A stretch of DNA of 22,898 nt from an uncultured Alphaproteobacteria bacterium. Its GTDB lineage: Bacteria > Pseudomonadota > Alphaproteobacteria > Micavibrionales > Micavibrionaceae. Numbering within the stretch: the first letter of the stretch is position 1; every line of letters starts with the position of its first letter. Position numbers and translations under genes: made by a program. The stretch covers positions 1 through 22,898 of the forward strand of contig CAMLMM010000030.1 in assembly GCA_946481105.1 (NCBI GenBank), in the 5' to 3' direction. Shown here piece by piece: positions 1 through 7,220 of the stretch. The notes under the pieces are model-generated. The model was not told the origin of the DNA. It saw only the letters and a list, made by a program, of their open reading frames with translations, and made no database searches.

Positions 1-491
1 CGGCCTTCCTGGAAGTTTTTTACCACACTGCCTGCGGGGAACGTACGGGCGTTCATGCAGATATACACACCTTGTGGTTGGCGCATAACCTCGGCTGTCG
101 CAAAACCGAGGTTAAACCCGGCGTCGCTCATCGCGAATTCCTTGAGCGGTATCATCGCCCCGGTCAAGATAATGGTTTTATTGTTGTTTTGCAGATTATT
201 TTCCAGATATGTGGCGGTTTCGGACATGGTATTGGTGCCATGACAGATAATGATTTTATCAGCAGCGTTTTTTTGAATAGCGTCCACCATGAGGGCCCGG
301 TGATGGTCTGTCAGATCACCGCTGTCGAGCATAAACAGAATTTCAAACGTGACATCGGCGTAGGGTTTTATCTTCGCCTGGAAATATTCCTGAATGACCG
401 ATTGCTTGTTGGGTACGGAGGTTTCCAGGGGCGGATAATACTCCGCGTCAATCGTGCCGCCGGTGGCGATGATGTGAATGCGATGCGTCAT
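1..491 (-). CDS. Asparaginase-family amidohydrolase (3' end outside window)
   Basis: Only the first 163 codons lie in the window; the C-terminal part runs off the left edge. The protein opens with the asparaginase N-terminal motif ATGGTID (residues 9-15; T13 is the expected nucleophile) and has the second signature CHGTNTMSET at 83-92. The family hydrolyses L-asparagine (some members also glutamine) to aspartate and ammonia. In canonical members the second motif reads HGTDT and its Asp belongs to the catalytic triad; here that position is Asn87. The ATG at 491 is preceded by GAGG about 11 nt upstream. The family assignment is firm; substrate and activity are not. It lies downstream of glyS on the same strand but is separated by a large inverted repeat, so co-transcription is doubtful. 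Confidence 0.88.
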   Translation of the reverse strand, partial: MTHRIHIIATGGTIDAEYYPPLETSVPNKQSVIQEYFQAKIKPYADVTFEILFMLDSGDLTDHHRALMVDAIQKNAADKIIICHGTNTMSETATYLENNLQNNNKTIILTGAMIPLKEFAMSDAGFNLGFATAEVMRQPQGVYICMNARTFPAGSVVKNFQEG

Positions 492-536
492 GCTATTTCA
501 TACCTCATTTTCGATAGCTTCAGTTGAAACGCCTAA

Positions 537-685
537 TTTTTCTCTCTCCCTCTTTTTAAAGAGGGAGAGAGGTTAGGAGAGAGGGAGTTGAGGTATGTTT
601 AGGCACAAACAGTTGTTACTGCCTTAAAAATACCTCCCTCTCCCTTAATCCCTCTCCCTCCTTAAGGTAGGGAGAGGGATTATCC
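537..685. repeat. REP/BIME-like imperfect inverted repeat between asparaginase gene and glyS
   Basis: Two arms of about 63 nt (about 542-605 and 620-682) are reverse complements of each other at roughly three quarters identity, around a 14-nt centre. Each arm contains its own hairpin. In the left arm, 542-555 pairs perfectly with 558-571 (14 bp, CTCTCTCCCTCTTT with its complement). In the right arm, 650-659 pairs with 669-678 (CCCTCTCCCT with AGGGAGAGGG). Each hairpin is followed by a purine-rich GGGAGAGGGAGGTAT-like tail and an AGGCA end. Palindrome plus tail, in two inverted copies, is the layout of a BIME made of two REP units. It begins at the glyS stop codon and may also act as its 3' processing or termination signal (a T-rich tract, 626-630 on the minus strand, follows). 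Confidence 0.7.
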
Positions 686-2232
686 TACTTGACCATCTTG
701 GCCATGTTTTCACGCAGGTAATTTTTCACCTGGTCGATGGCAACGCGTTCCTGTTTCATCGTATTGCGGTGACGGACGGTAACGCTATTATCGCTGGCGG
801 TTTCGGTGTCGACCGTAAAGCAGAACGGCGTGCCGATTTCGTCCTGACGGGCGTAACGCTTGCCGATATTCTGCTTGATATCCAGTTCGACCATGAAATC
901 CTGACGCAGATCCATGTAAAGCTTCTGCGCGATTTCCGGCTGGCCGTCTTTTTCGGTGAGCGGCAGAATGGCGGCCTTGATCGGCGCGACATTCGGATGG
1001 AAATTCATGTACATGCCCGCCGGGCGGTTCGGATCAACCGTGTAGGCTTCGCACAGGACAGCGAGGACGCCACGGGTCAAGCCAGCCGCCGGTTCGATAA
1101 CATGCGGCAGGTAGCGTTTGGTGTTGTCCATCGGGTCCATATATTCAAGTTTCGCACCGGAATGCTTGCTGTGCTGGGTCAGGTCGTAATCGGTGCGGTA
1201 GGCGATGCCTTCGAGTTCGCCAAAGCCCGGCGCGGTGAACGGGAAGCGGTATTCAACGTCGAAGGTTTTCTTGGAATAAAATACCAGTTCGTCGGCTTCG
1301 TGTTTGCGGAAGATGATATCGTCGCTGCCGACGCCGATGGACAGCCACCATTTGCGGCGTTCTTCCATCCAAAAATCGAACCACATATCGGCTTCGTCCG
1401 GGTGGCAGAACCATTCCATTTCCATTTGCTCAAACTCGCGCGAACGGAAGATGAAATTACGCGGATTGACTTCGTTACGGAAGGCCTTGCCAACCTGTGC
1501 GATACCGAACGGCACGCGTACGCGGCTGGAGTCGAGAATGTTCTTATAATTGATGAAGATACCCTGGGCCGTTTCACCGCGCAGATAGGCTTTGTTATCA
1601 TCGGATTGAATAGGGCCGGTATGGGTTTCAAACAGCAGGTTGAACGCGCGTGGTTCGGTGAGTGAGCCATGTTTGGATGCTTCCGGCGCGAGGATATTTG
1701 GAATGTCAGCCAGTGCAACTTTATCAAAGGGTATGGCGCTATAATCAGCCGGGGTTTTGCCTTTGGCGAATTTCTTGATGCGCGCTTCGAGCAGTTGTTT
1801 CTGATCATCACCAGCTTGTACGGCGATCCACGGCATGGAGCCATCGTTCGGTTTGAATACGACCAAATGGTCGGCACGGTAGCGTTTCTTGGTTTCCTTG
1901 CAATCGGTCATCGGGTCGGCAAAGCCACCCACGTGACCGGAGGCAACCCAGACTTTAGGGTTCTGGATGATGGCGGAGTCGAGGCCGACGATGCGCACAG
2001 GTTCGCCGTCCGGGCCGATTGGCGGGCATTTCACCATCGCGTTCCACCACAGGTCGCGGATGTTGTTTTTCAGTTCGGTGCCGAGTGGGCCGAAATCCCA
2101 GAAGCCGTTAATCCCGTCATAAATTTCCGATGCCTGAAAAATGAAACCGCGGCGTTTGCACAGCGCGACGATATCTTTCATATCTTTGGTGGCAGGGACA
2201 GGAGCGGCAACCGCCGGGGCAGCTTGGGACAT
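685..2232 (-). CDS. glyS: Glycyl-tRNA synthetase, single-chain (alpha2) type
   Basis: A 515-residue class II aminoacyl-tRNA synthetase that attaches glycine to tRNA-Gly in the cytoplasm. Diagnostic segments of the single-chain family are present: the N-terminal VALCKRRGFIFQASEIYDG (residues 22-40), LRGETAQGIF in the active site, motif 2 FRNEVNPRNFIFRSREFEQME, the YRTDYDLTQHSKHSG segment, and motif 3 EPAAGLTRGVL. The C-terminal part after about 410 is the anticodon-binding domain. There are no separate alpha and beta chains, unlike most alphaproteobacteria. The ATG at 2232 gives a short Ala/Pro-rich leader (MSQAAPAVAAPVPAT); a second ATG at 2181 (residue 18) matches the usual family start, but neither has a strong Shine-Dalgarno. 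A promoter at 2269-2296 supports independent transcription. Confidence 0.97.
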   Translation of the reverse strand: MSQAAPAVAAPVPATKDMKDIVALCKRRGFIFQASEIYDGINGFWDFGPLGTELKNNIRDLWWNAMVKCPPIGPDGEPVRIVGLDSAIIQNPKVWVASGHVGGFADPMTDCKETKKRYRADHLVVFKPNDGSMPWIAVQAGDDQKQLLEARIKKFAKGKTPADYSAIPFDKVALADIPNILAPEASKHGSLTEPRAFNLLFETHTGPIQSDDNKAYLRGETAQGIFINYKNILDSSRVRVPFGIAQVGKAFRNEVNPRNFIFRSREFEQMEMEWFCHPDEADMWFDFWMEERRKWWLSIGVGSDDIIFRKHEADELVFYSKKTFDVEYRFPFTAPGFGELEGIAYRTDYDLTQHSKHSGAKLEYMDPMDNTKRYLPHVIEPAAGLTRGVLAVLCEAYTVDPNRPAGMYMNFHPNVAPIKAAILPLTEKDGQPEIAQKLYMDLRQDFMVELDIKQNIGKRYARQDEIGTPFCFTVDTETASDNSVTVRHRNTMKQERVAIDQVKNYLRENMAKMVK

Positions 2233-2268
2233 TTTCTATATTTCTCTGATAGTTGGTTAACAGAAGAC

Positions 2269-2296
2269 ATCATACCCATAGAATGAAAGGCTTCAA
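2269..2296 (-). promoter_or_regulatory. Predicted glyS promoter
   Basis: On the minus strand a -35 TTGAAG (2291-2296) and a -10 TATGAT (2269-2274) are separated by 16 bp. The expected start is near 2262, giving a leader of about 30 nt. It lies just downstream of the terminator of the preceding gene, so glyS would be transcribed on its own. This is a consensus match by eye only. Confidence 0.5.
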
Positions 2297-2304
2297 GTAG
2301 AAAG

Positions 2305-2334
2305 AAAAAACCCTTCCCCAGGGAGGGGGAAGGG
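2305..2334 (-). terminator. Intrinsic terminator of the 2379-2945 gene
   Basis: Read on the minus strand, a perfect 9-bp stem CCCTTCCCC / GGGGAAGGG (2326-2334 with 2311-2319) with a 6-nt loop is followed immediately by six T (2305-2310). This is a textbook rho-independent terminator 45 nt after the stop codon. Its G-rich flank (2335-2347, towards the gene) resembles the tail of the repeat at 537-685, so it may have arisen from a REP-like unit. Confidence 0.85.
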
Positions 2335-2378
2335 CAGTCGCAGGGGGAAACTTGGTGTGGAATTTTAGTCTTTTGGTC

Positions 2379-2945
2379 CTATGGGTTGTAGGTACCTGTT
2401 TTCTGCCAGGTATGGACTTTGCCGTTAACGCCGGTCTTGGTGACGTCCTTGGTCCAGTTGCCGTCGCTGTGCGAATAATCGGCTTCTTTGGTGGATGTTT
2501 TGCCGTTTGCGCCTGTAGCGGTGGTAGTAACAACCCGGCCATCTTCGGTTTTTACGATATCCGATGACGTGGTGACGGTTTTGCCGTTTGGCCCGGTATG
2601 GGTGCCCTGAACGGTCGCGCCAGTCGCGGTTTTGGTGCCGACATTATCCGAGGTAAAAGTTTTGCCATTCGGGTTGGTACCTGTTTTGTGGCTGGTCCAG
2701 CCGGTTCCGTCAGCATTCTTATTCTTGATAACCTGTGAGGTGCCGGTGCCTTTTTCATTGGTCCAGGTGCGGTCTTTGGTGACGGATTCCTTGGTGCGGT
2801 TGACATTTTCAGACCAGGTGCCGCTATGTTTCTTCCCTTGCCAGGTACCGGAATGGGTTTTTTCGCGGGCGTCGGCATGGCTGGAAAGGCCCAGAACAGC
2901 GATGGCGCAGGTCAGAATTAAGGCTTTTTTAGAAACAGGTTTCAT
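2379..2945 (-). CDS. Secreted Thr/Gly-rich repeat protein, unknown function
   Basis: A 188-residue protein with a clear Sec signal peptide: MKPVSKK, a hydrophobic core ALILTCAIAVLGLSS, and likely cleavage after HADA around residue 26. The mature part is low in hydrophobic residues and rich in Thr, Gly, Lys, Asn and Ser. It carries four imperfect repeats of about 25 residues with core T-x-T-G-x-N-G-K (TGTNPNGKT, HTGPNGKT, TATGANGKT, TKTGVNGK), plus two N-terminal HSGTW copies. The alternating polar pattern suggests an extended beta-strand repeat exported to the periplasm or surface. I do not recognise a named family. The ATG at 2945 has a strong ribosome site (GAGGAG, 8-nt spacing). Its own promoter and terminator make it a single-gene unit. 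Confidence 0.85.
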   Translation of the reverse strand: MKPVSKKALILTCAIAVLGLSSHADAREKTHSGTWQGKKHSGTWSENVNRTKESVTKDRTWTNEKGTGTSQVIKNKNADGTGWTSHKTGTNPNGKTFTSDNVGTKTATGATVQGTHTGPNGKTVTTSSDIVKTEDGRVVTTTATGANGKTSTKEADYSHSDGNWTKDVTKTGVNGKVHTWQKTGTYNP

Positions 2946-2990
2946 GGAATTATCTCCTCATGGATATGCGGCTCGCCGCGTTGTTCTGAG

Positions 2991-2996
2991 ATTATA
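2991..2996 (-). promoter_or_regulatory. Perfect -10 box for the secreted repeat protein gene
   Basis: TATAAT on the minus strand about 46 bp upstream of the ATG at 2945. No convincing -35 box lies at 16-18 bp (the position reads GGGGCA). The predicted start is near 2984. The element lies in the 67-bp gap shared with the divergent GNAT gene. Confidence 0.4.
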
Positions 2997-3012
2997 ACGA
3001 AACGGATGCGAA

Positions 3013-3504
3013 ATGCCCCCCGCAATTTCAATTAAAATCGCAAATGAGGCAGATATGCCCCTGCTTACGGAGTGGGATGAGGCCGCGTATTTTTCTGAAG
3101 CGTTTCTTGAGCAAAATGATAATAAACGTTTGATATTCGCGGCTTTTGAAGGGGCTGAACTGCGCGGCTATGTACATTATAACCGCTTTCCGGGTTATGC
3201 GCCGTTTCGTCGTTTAGGTATCCCTGAAATTCAGGATTTGTTTGTTGTGCCTGATGCACGCCGTCAGGGCATCGGCGCGTTGCTGGTGGCTAAATGTGAA
3301 GAACAGGCGCGGCATGAGGGAAAAACCGATATCGGGATTGGCGTTGGTGTCGCCGGAAAATTCGGTGCCGCGCAGCGTCTGTATACGCGGCTGGGTTATC
3401 TGCCGGATGGCGCCGGGGTGGTGTTCGACCGTCAGGGCATCACCGAAGGTGATATGAAACCCATTGATGACCGTCTGTGTTTGATGCTGATTAAGTCGGT
3501 TTAG
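3013..3504 (+). CDS. GNAT-family N-acetyltransferase
   Basis: A 163-residue single-domain GNAT protein. It transfers an acetyl group from acetyl-CoA to an amine; the substrate cannot be read from the sequence. Motif A is clear: the strand-helix PEIQDLFVVPDARRQGIGALLV near residues 71-92, with RRQGIGA as the pyrophosphate-binding loop. The C-terminal FGAAQRLYTRLGYLPDG is the usual motif B segment. The first ATG keeps the N-terminal beta strand (ISIKIANEADMPLL) intact; the next, at 3055, would delete it, although no good Shine-Dalgarno is visible. The gene is divergent from the secreted repeat protein. Its stop TAG overlaps the TAA of the opposite gene in the four bases TTAG at 3501-3504. Confidence 0.9.
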   Translation: MPPAISIKIANEADMPLLTEWDEAAYFSEAFLEQNDNKRLIFAAFEGAELRGYVHYNRFPGYAPFRRLGIPEIQDLFVVPDARRQGIGALLVAKCEEQARHEGKTDIGIGVGVAGKFGAAQRLYTRLGYLPDGAGVVFDRQGITEGDMKPIDDRLCLMLIKSV

Positions 3505-3845
3505 GCGGCGTTTGGGGCGCGGGTGGCCAAGGCTTCACGGATGTCACCATAAATCTGGCCAAAATCCTGCGGCTTCACCACCATGCTGCGACCGTTTTCA
3601 AGGATGCGGGCGAGACGGGTGGTTGGGTTATACTGGATATGCATGACGATGCCATTGGCAGGCAGATTTGTCAGTGTATCAATACAACGAGATTCAGGGT
3701 GCCGGTGCAAAATAATATTGTAAGGTTCATTTGCGGCGGATGTAAAACCATGGGCCAGAAATACACCTTGTTGACCAGACTCGGCTAATTCCCTCTCAAT
3801 ATAACGAACCAGTTTGGTCCGGGGATCATATTCGGAAGTTAACAT
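3501..3845 (-). CDS. Conserved-looking hypothetical protein, 114 residues
   Basis: A soluble acidic/basic mixed protein with no signal peptide or membrane segment; I do not recognise the family. The sequence starts MLTSEYDPRTKLVRYIE, has a central HRHPESRCIDTLTNLP, and ends with a likely helix QIYGDIREALATRA. The open frame extends two codons upstream to a GTG at 3851, but the ATG at 3845 is the better start: AAAAAGAG sits 7 nt before it and would be 1 nt from the GTG. A good promoter is present upstream (3880-3907). The gene converges on the GNAT gene with overlapping stop codons, leaving no room for a terminator between them. Confidence 0.75.
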   Translation of the reverse strand: MLTSEYDPRTKLVRYIERELAESGQQGVFLAHGFTSAANEPYNIILHRHPESRCIDTLTNLPANGIVMHIQYNPTTRLARILENGRSMVVKPQDFGQIYGDIREALATRAPNAA

Positions 3846-3879
3846 ACACACGCTCTTTTTGTTGCTTTATGGAATTAAT

Positions 3880-3907
3880 ATTATGTTAACTAATAAGGCT
3901 TTGTCAA
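3880..3907 (-). promoter_or_regulatory. Promoter of the 3501-3845 gene
   Basis: A perfect -35 TTGACA (3902-3907 on the minus strand) is followed at 16 bp by CATAAT (3880-3885); TAATAT (3878-3883) at 18 bp is an overlapping alternative. The leader would be about 25-35 nt. The region is AT-rich and divergent from ppdK. Confidence 0.55.
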
Positions 3908-3939
3908 ACTAAATAGGCGTGGATGGTTATTTTGACGGC

Positions 3940-3968
3940 TTTCAGGGCTGTAAGTCACAGGCTATAAA
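3940..3968 (+). promoter_or_regulatory. Weak candidate ppdK promoter
   Basis: A -10-like TATAAA (3963-3968) lies 25 bp before the ppdK ATG; the -35 position at 17 bp reads TTTCAG (3940-3945), a poor match. A better -35, TTGACG (3932-3937), is 25 bp from the -10, which is too far. The real start could be elsewhere in 3908-3975. Confidence 0.3.
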
Positions 3969-3992
3969 GGTTTTCTAGCCAAAGGAGAGCGC

Positions 3993-6668
3993 ATGTCGGG
4001 GCAGTGGGTTTACAGTTTTGGACCGGGAAAAACGGAAGGCTCTGCCGACATGAAAAACCTGTTGGGTGGGAAAGGGGCCAATCTGGCCGAAATGGCGTCC
4101 CTCGGCCTGCCTGTGCCACCGGGATTTACGATTACGACTGAAGTCTGCGCCTATTATTACAAGAACAAGGGTAATTATCCGGCTGCGTTGACGGCGGAAG
4201 CCATGCGCGGGCTGGCAGGGATCGAAGCGCAGGTTGGGGCCGAATTTGGGGACTCGCATAACCCGCTGCTGGTGTCGGTGCGTTCCGGCGCACGCGCATC
4301 AATGCCGGGCATGATGGATACGATCCTGAACCTCGGCATGAATGACACGACAGTCATGGGGCTGGCGCGTAAGTCGCAGGATGAACGGTTTGCGTGGGAC
4401 AGTTACCGCCGCTTTATCCAGATGTATGGCGATGTAGTGCTGGGCGTGCAGCATCATGATTTTGAAAATATTCTTGAGCAGTATAAACGCGATAACAATA
4501 TCGACCTTGATACAGATGTGACGGCCACGGGCTGGCAGCAGATTGTGCGCGAGTATAAAGAGCTGGTGCAGCGGGAAACCGGCAAGCCGTTTCCGCAGGA
4601 TGTGCAGGAACAGCTCTGGGGTGCGATTGGCGCGGTGTTCAAATCATGGATGACACCGCGGGCGGTGACCTACCGCAAAATTCATAGCATTCCCGAAGAC
4701 TGGGGCACCGCCGTCAACGTACAGGCAATGGTGTTCGGCAATATGGGTGGTGATTGCGCGACAGGGGTGGCGTTTACGCGCGACCCATCCACCGGCGAAA
4801 ATTATTTCTACGGCGAATATCTGGTCAATGCGCAGGGTGAAGATGTCGTGGCGGGTATCCGTACGCCCCAACCTTTATCACGTGCCGCACGTGACAAAGA
4901 AGGCCGCGATGTCATGACGATGGAAGAGTTAATGCCATCGGTTTACACACAGTTGAACGATGTACGCATGCGGCTTGAAGCGCACTACAAGGATATGCAG
5001 GATATCGAATTCACAGTGCAGAAGGGGCGTTTGTACATGTTGCAGACCCGCGCCGGGAAGCGCACGGCGCAGGCGGCTCTGCGTATTGCCGTTGACATGG
5101 TCGAAGAAAAACTGATTACGCGTGATGAAGCATTGCTGCGTATTGATGCCTCGTCGCTGGACCAGCTCTTGCACCCGATGCTCGACCCGCGCGCACCACG
5201 TGAGGTGATTGGAAAGGGGCTTCCGGCGTCACCGGGGGCCGCCAGCGGGATGGTTGTTTTCAATGCGGATGACGCCGAGGAAAAAGCGAAAAATGGTGTC
5301 GCCGTTATTCTGGCGCGTATAGAAACATCGCCTGAGGATATTCACGGGATGCATGCGGCACGTGGCATTCTGACGACGCGTGGTGGAATGACATCGCATG
5401 CAGCGGTAGTGGCCCGCGGGATGGGACGTCCTTGCGTAGCAGGGGCAGGCGGGGTGCATATCGACCTGGAAAAAAGCGTGATGCAGGCTGGAGGGGTGAC
5501 CATTCGTGCCGGGGATATCATTACGATTGATGGGACCAAAGGCGAGATTATCAAAGGGGAAGTTCCAACACTGGAGCCGCAAGTGTCAGGTGATTTTGCA
5601 ACGGTCATGAAATGGGCTGATCTGACGCGGCGGTTGCGCGTACGCGCCAATGCTGAAACGTCCGTGGATGCCGAAACCGCCCGCAAATTTGGCGCGGAGG
5701 GTATTGGTCTGTGCCGGACCGAACATATGTTTTTTGACCCGGACCGTATCCAGAATGTTCGCGAAATGATTTTTGCCGACACGGTGGAGGATCGGCAAAA
5801 GGCGCTTGAGAAGCTTGAGCCTGCGCAGCGGAATGATTTTGTCGAATTATTCAATATCATGCGGGGGCTACCCGTGACCATCCGGTTGCTGGACCCGCCA
5901 CTGCATGAATTTTTGCCGCAATCGGATGAGGATATGGCGGCCTTTTCCAGCCTGTCTAAAATCCCTCTGGATAAGGTTCGCCGCCGGTTGCAGGAATTGC
6001 ATGAAACCAACCCGATGCTGGGCCATCGCGGGTGCCGTTTGGGAATTACCTATCCTGAAATCTATGCGATGCAGGTCCGCGCAATTTTTGATGCGGCATT
6101 GTCCTGTGACGTGACGCCGGAAATCATGATACCGCTGGTTGGCATGACGACCGAATTCGATATCATGAAAAAGCTGGTGGATGACACGGCGGTAATGATG
6201 TTTGCCGCCAAGCAGAAGAAAATCGCTTACTTTGTCGGGACGATGATTGAACTGCCACGGGCCGCTCTGGTTGCTGCAGATATTGCTAAAGACGCCGCGT
6301 TTTTCAGTTTTGGCACGAATGACCTGACGCAGACCACTTTGGGTATGAGCCGCGACGATGCCGGAGCCTTCCTGCCATCTTATGTCGCGAGGAATGTTCT
6401 GCCGAGAGACCCGTTCGTGAGTATTGACCGTGACGGGGTAGGGCAATTGATTGAGATGGCGGCCACACGCGGCCGCTCGACGCGCCCTGACCTGAAACTC
6501 GGTATTTGCGGTGAACATGGTGGCGACCCGGATTCAATCGAATTCTGTGAGGTAGTCGGGCTGGATTATGTGTCATGTTCGCCATTTCGGGTGCCAATTG
6601 CGCGACTGGCTGCCGCACAGGCCGCGCTTAAACTTCGGAAGCAGAGTGCGGTTAAGGTAGTAGCTTAA
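3993..6668 (+). CDS. ppdK: Pyruvate, phosphate dikinase
   Basis: An 891-residue enzyme, normal length for the bacterial family, interconverting ATP + phosphate + pyruvate with AMP + diphosphate + phosphoenolpyruvate. Three domains are visible. The N-terminal nucleotide-binding domain has GGKGANLAEMASLGLPVPPG near residue 25. The central swivelling phosphohistidine domain has GGMTSHAAVVARGMGRPC with the phosphorylated His469. The C-terminal PEP/pyruvate TIM barrel has FSFGTNDLTQ and GICGEHGG with catalytic Cys839, ending in the SCSPFRVPIARLAAAQAAL helix. AAAGGAG 5 nt before the ATG fixes the start. It is a single-gene unit. Its TAA overlaps the stop codon of the opposing response-regulator gene by 3 nt. 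The role is gluconeogenic or anaplerotic PEP supply, or PPi-dependent glycolysis; direction cannot be told from sequence. Confidence 0.98.
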   Translation: MSGQWVYSFGPGKTEGSADMKNLLGGKGANLAEMASLGLPVPPGFTITTEVCAYYYKNKGNYPAALTAEAMRGLAGIEAQVGAEFGDSHNPLLVSVRSGARASMPGMMDTILNLGMNDTTVMGLARKSQDERFAWDSYRRFIQMYGDVVLGVQHHDFENILEQYKRDNNIDLDTDVTATGWQQIVREYKELVQRETGKPFPQDVQEQLWGAIGAVFKSWMTPRAVTYRKIHSIPEDWGTAVNVQAMVFGNMGGDCATGVAFTRDPSTGENYFYGEYLVNAQGEDVVAGIRTPQPLSRAARDKEGRDVMTMEELMPSVYTQLNDVRMRLEAHYKDMQDIEFTVQKGRLYMLQTRAGKRTAQAALRIAVDMVEEKLITRDEALLRIDASSLDQLLHPMLDPRAPREVIGKGLPASPGAASGMVVFNADDAEEKAKNGVAVILARIETSPEDIHGMHAARGILTTRGGMTSHAAVVARGMGRPCVAGAGGVHIDLEKSVMQAGGVTIRAGDIITIDGTKGEIIKGEVPTLEPQVSGDFATVMKWADLTRRLRVRANAETSVDAETARKFGAEGIGLCRTEHMFFDPDRIQNVREMIFADTVEDRQKALEKLEPAQRNDFVELFNIMRGLPVTIRLLDPPLHEFLPQSDEDMAAFSSLSKIPLDKVRRRLQELHETNPMLGHRGCRLGITYPEIYAMQVRAIFDAALSCDVTPEIMIPLVGMTTEFDIMKKLVDDTAVMMFAAKQKKIAYFVGTMIELPRAALVAADIAKDAAFFSFGTNDLTQTTLGMSRDDAGAFLPSYVARNVLPRDPFVSIDRDGVGQLIEMAATRGRSTRPDLKLGICGEHGGDPDSIEFCEVVGLDYVSCSPFRVPIARLAAAQAALKLRKQSAVKVVA

Positions 6669-7105
6669 GTTGCCCAGGAAACAGCCGGGATGTTATACGT
6701 GGCGTGCATCAGCATGTCAGAAAAATCGTCGTCCATAATGCGCAGCTTATTGATAACGGCGGTCGCCCCGTAATTTTTTGCCTGCGCTGTAAGAGACGGA
6801 TTATCGAGTCCTGTCACCACAATTACAACACGCACCCCTGAATTACGGTGACGATATTCCTGAACGGTACTTGCACCGAAACCATCCGGCAAGTTAAGGT
6901 CGAGAAAAACCATATCGATAGGCTGTTTTTGCGTCTGGCTGATAATATACGAATCTTCCAGTGAGGATGCCGTCAGTATTTTTGTAGTGGGCCAGATGTT
7001 TTTCAGACGTTGCGTAATCAGCATCATATCCGTGCTGTCATCTTCGACAATCAGAACACAACGTGGGGCAATATTATCTTGAAAATCAGGCGCATTATTA
7101 GTCAC
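6665..7105 (-). CDS. Stand-alone receiver-domain response regulator (copy 1)
   Basis: A 146-residue CheY-like protein with only a receiver domain. Acidic pocket E21-D22-D23, phospho-acceptor D69 in VFLDLNLPDG, T98 and K120 are all present, so it should accept phosphate. There is no DNA-binding or enzymatic output domain, so signalling is probably by protein contact. It is clearly paralogous to the next gene upstream (7221-7628): shared IVEDD/VIEDD, TASSLE, LDLNLPD, GA-x-TV and the DDFS C-terminal segment. The start is GTG at 7105 with GGGGGA about 8 nt upstream; no ATG precedes the first beta strand. No histidine kinase is nearby. Its 3' end overlaps the ppdK stop. Confidence 0.88.
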   Translation of the reverse strand: MTNNAPDFQDNIAPRCVLIVEDDSTDMMLITQRLKNIWPTTKILTASSLEDSYIISQTQKQPIDMVFLDLNLPDGFGASTVQEYRHRNSGVRVVIVVTGLDNPSLTAQAKNYGATAVINKLRIMDDDFSDMLMHATYNIPAVSWAT

Positions 7106-7220
7106 AGCTCAATCCCCCGTCCCAAATGAAAATTAATCAGGATAGTCACGCAGAGCAAAATGTGCTGGAAGAAAGAACATTAGTATTTTTAAGCCTTTTC
7201 TGCAAGAAAGATTATTTTGC

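Noticed and set aside
769..2286. Long plus-strand open frames (298 and 205 codons) opposite glyS
   Set aside because: They lie entirely antisense to a full-length glycyl-tRNA synthetase and encode no recognisable domain; they arise from codon bias of the real gene.
2270..2878. Two extra minus-strand frames over the secreted repeat protein gene
   Set aside because: Out-of-frame readings of the same repetitive DNA; only the 2379-2945 frame has a signal peptide and a strong ribosome site.
5342..6518. Minus-strand frames of more than 200 codons opposite ppdK
   Set aside because: Arg/Ser/Cys-rich low-quality translations antisense to conserved catalytic segments of PPDK.
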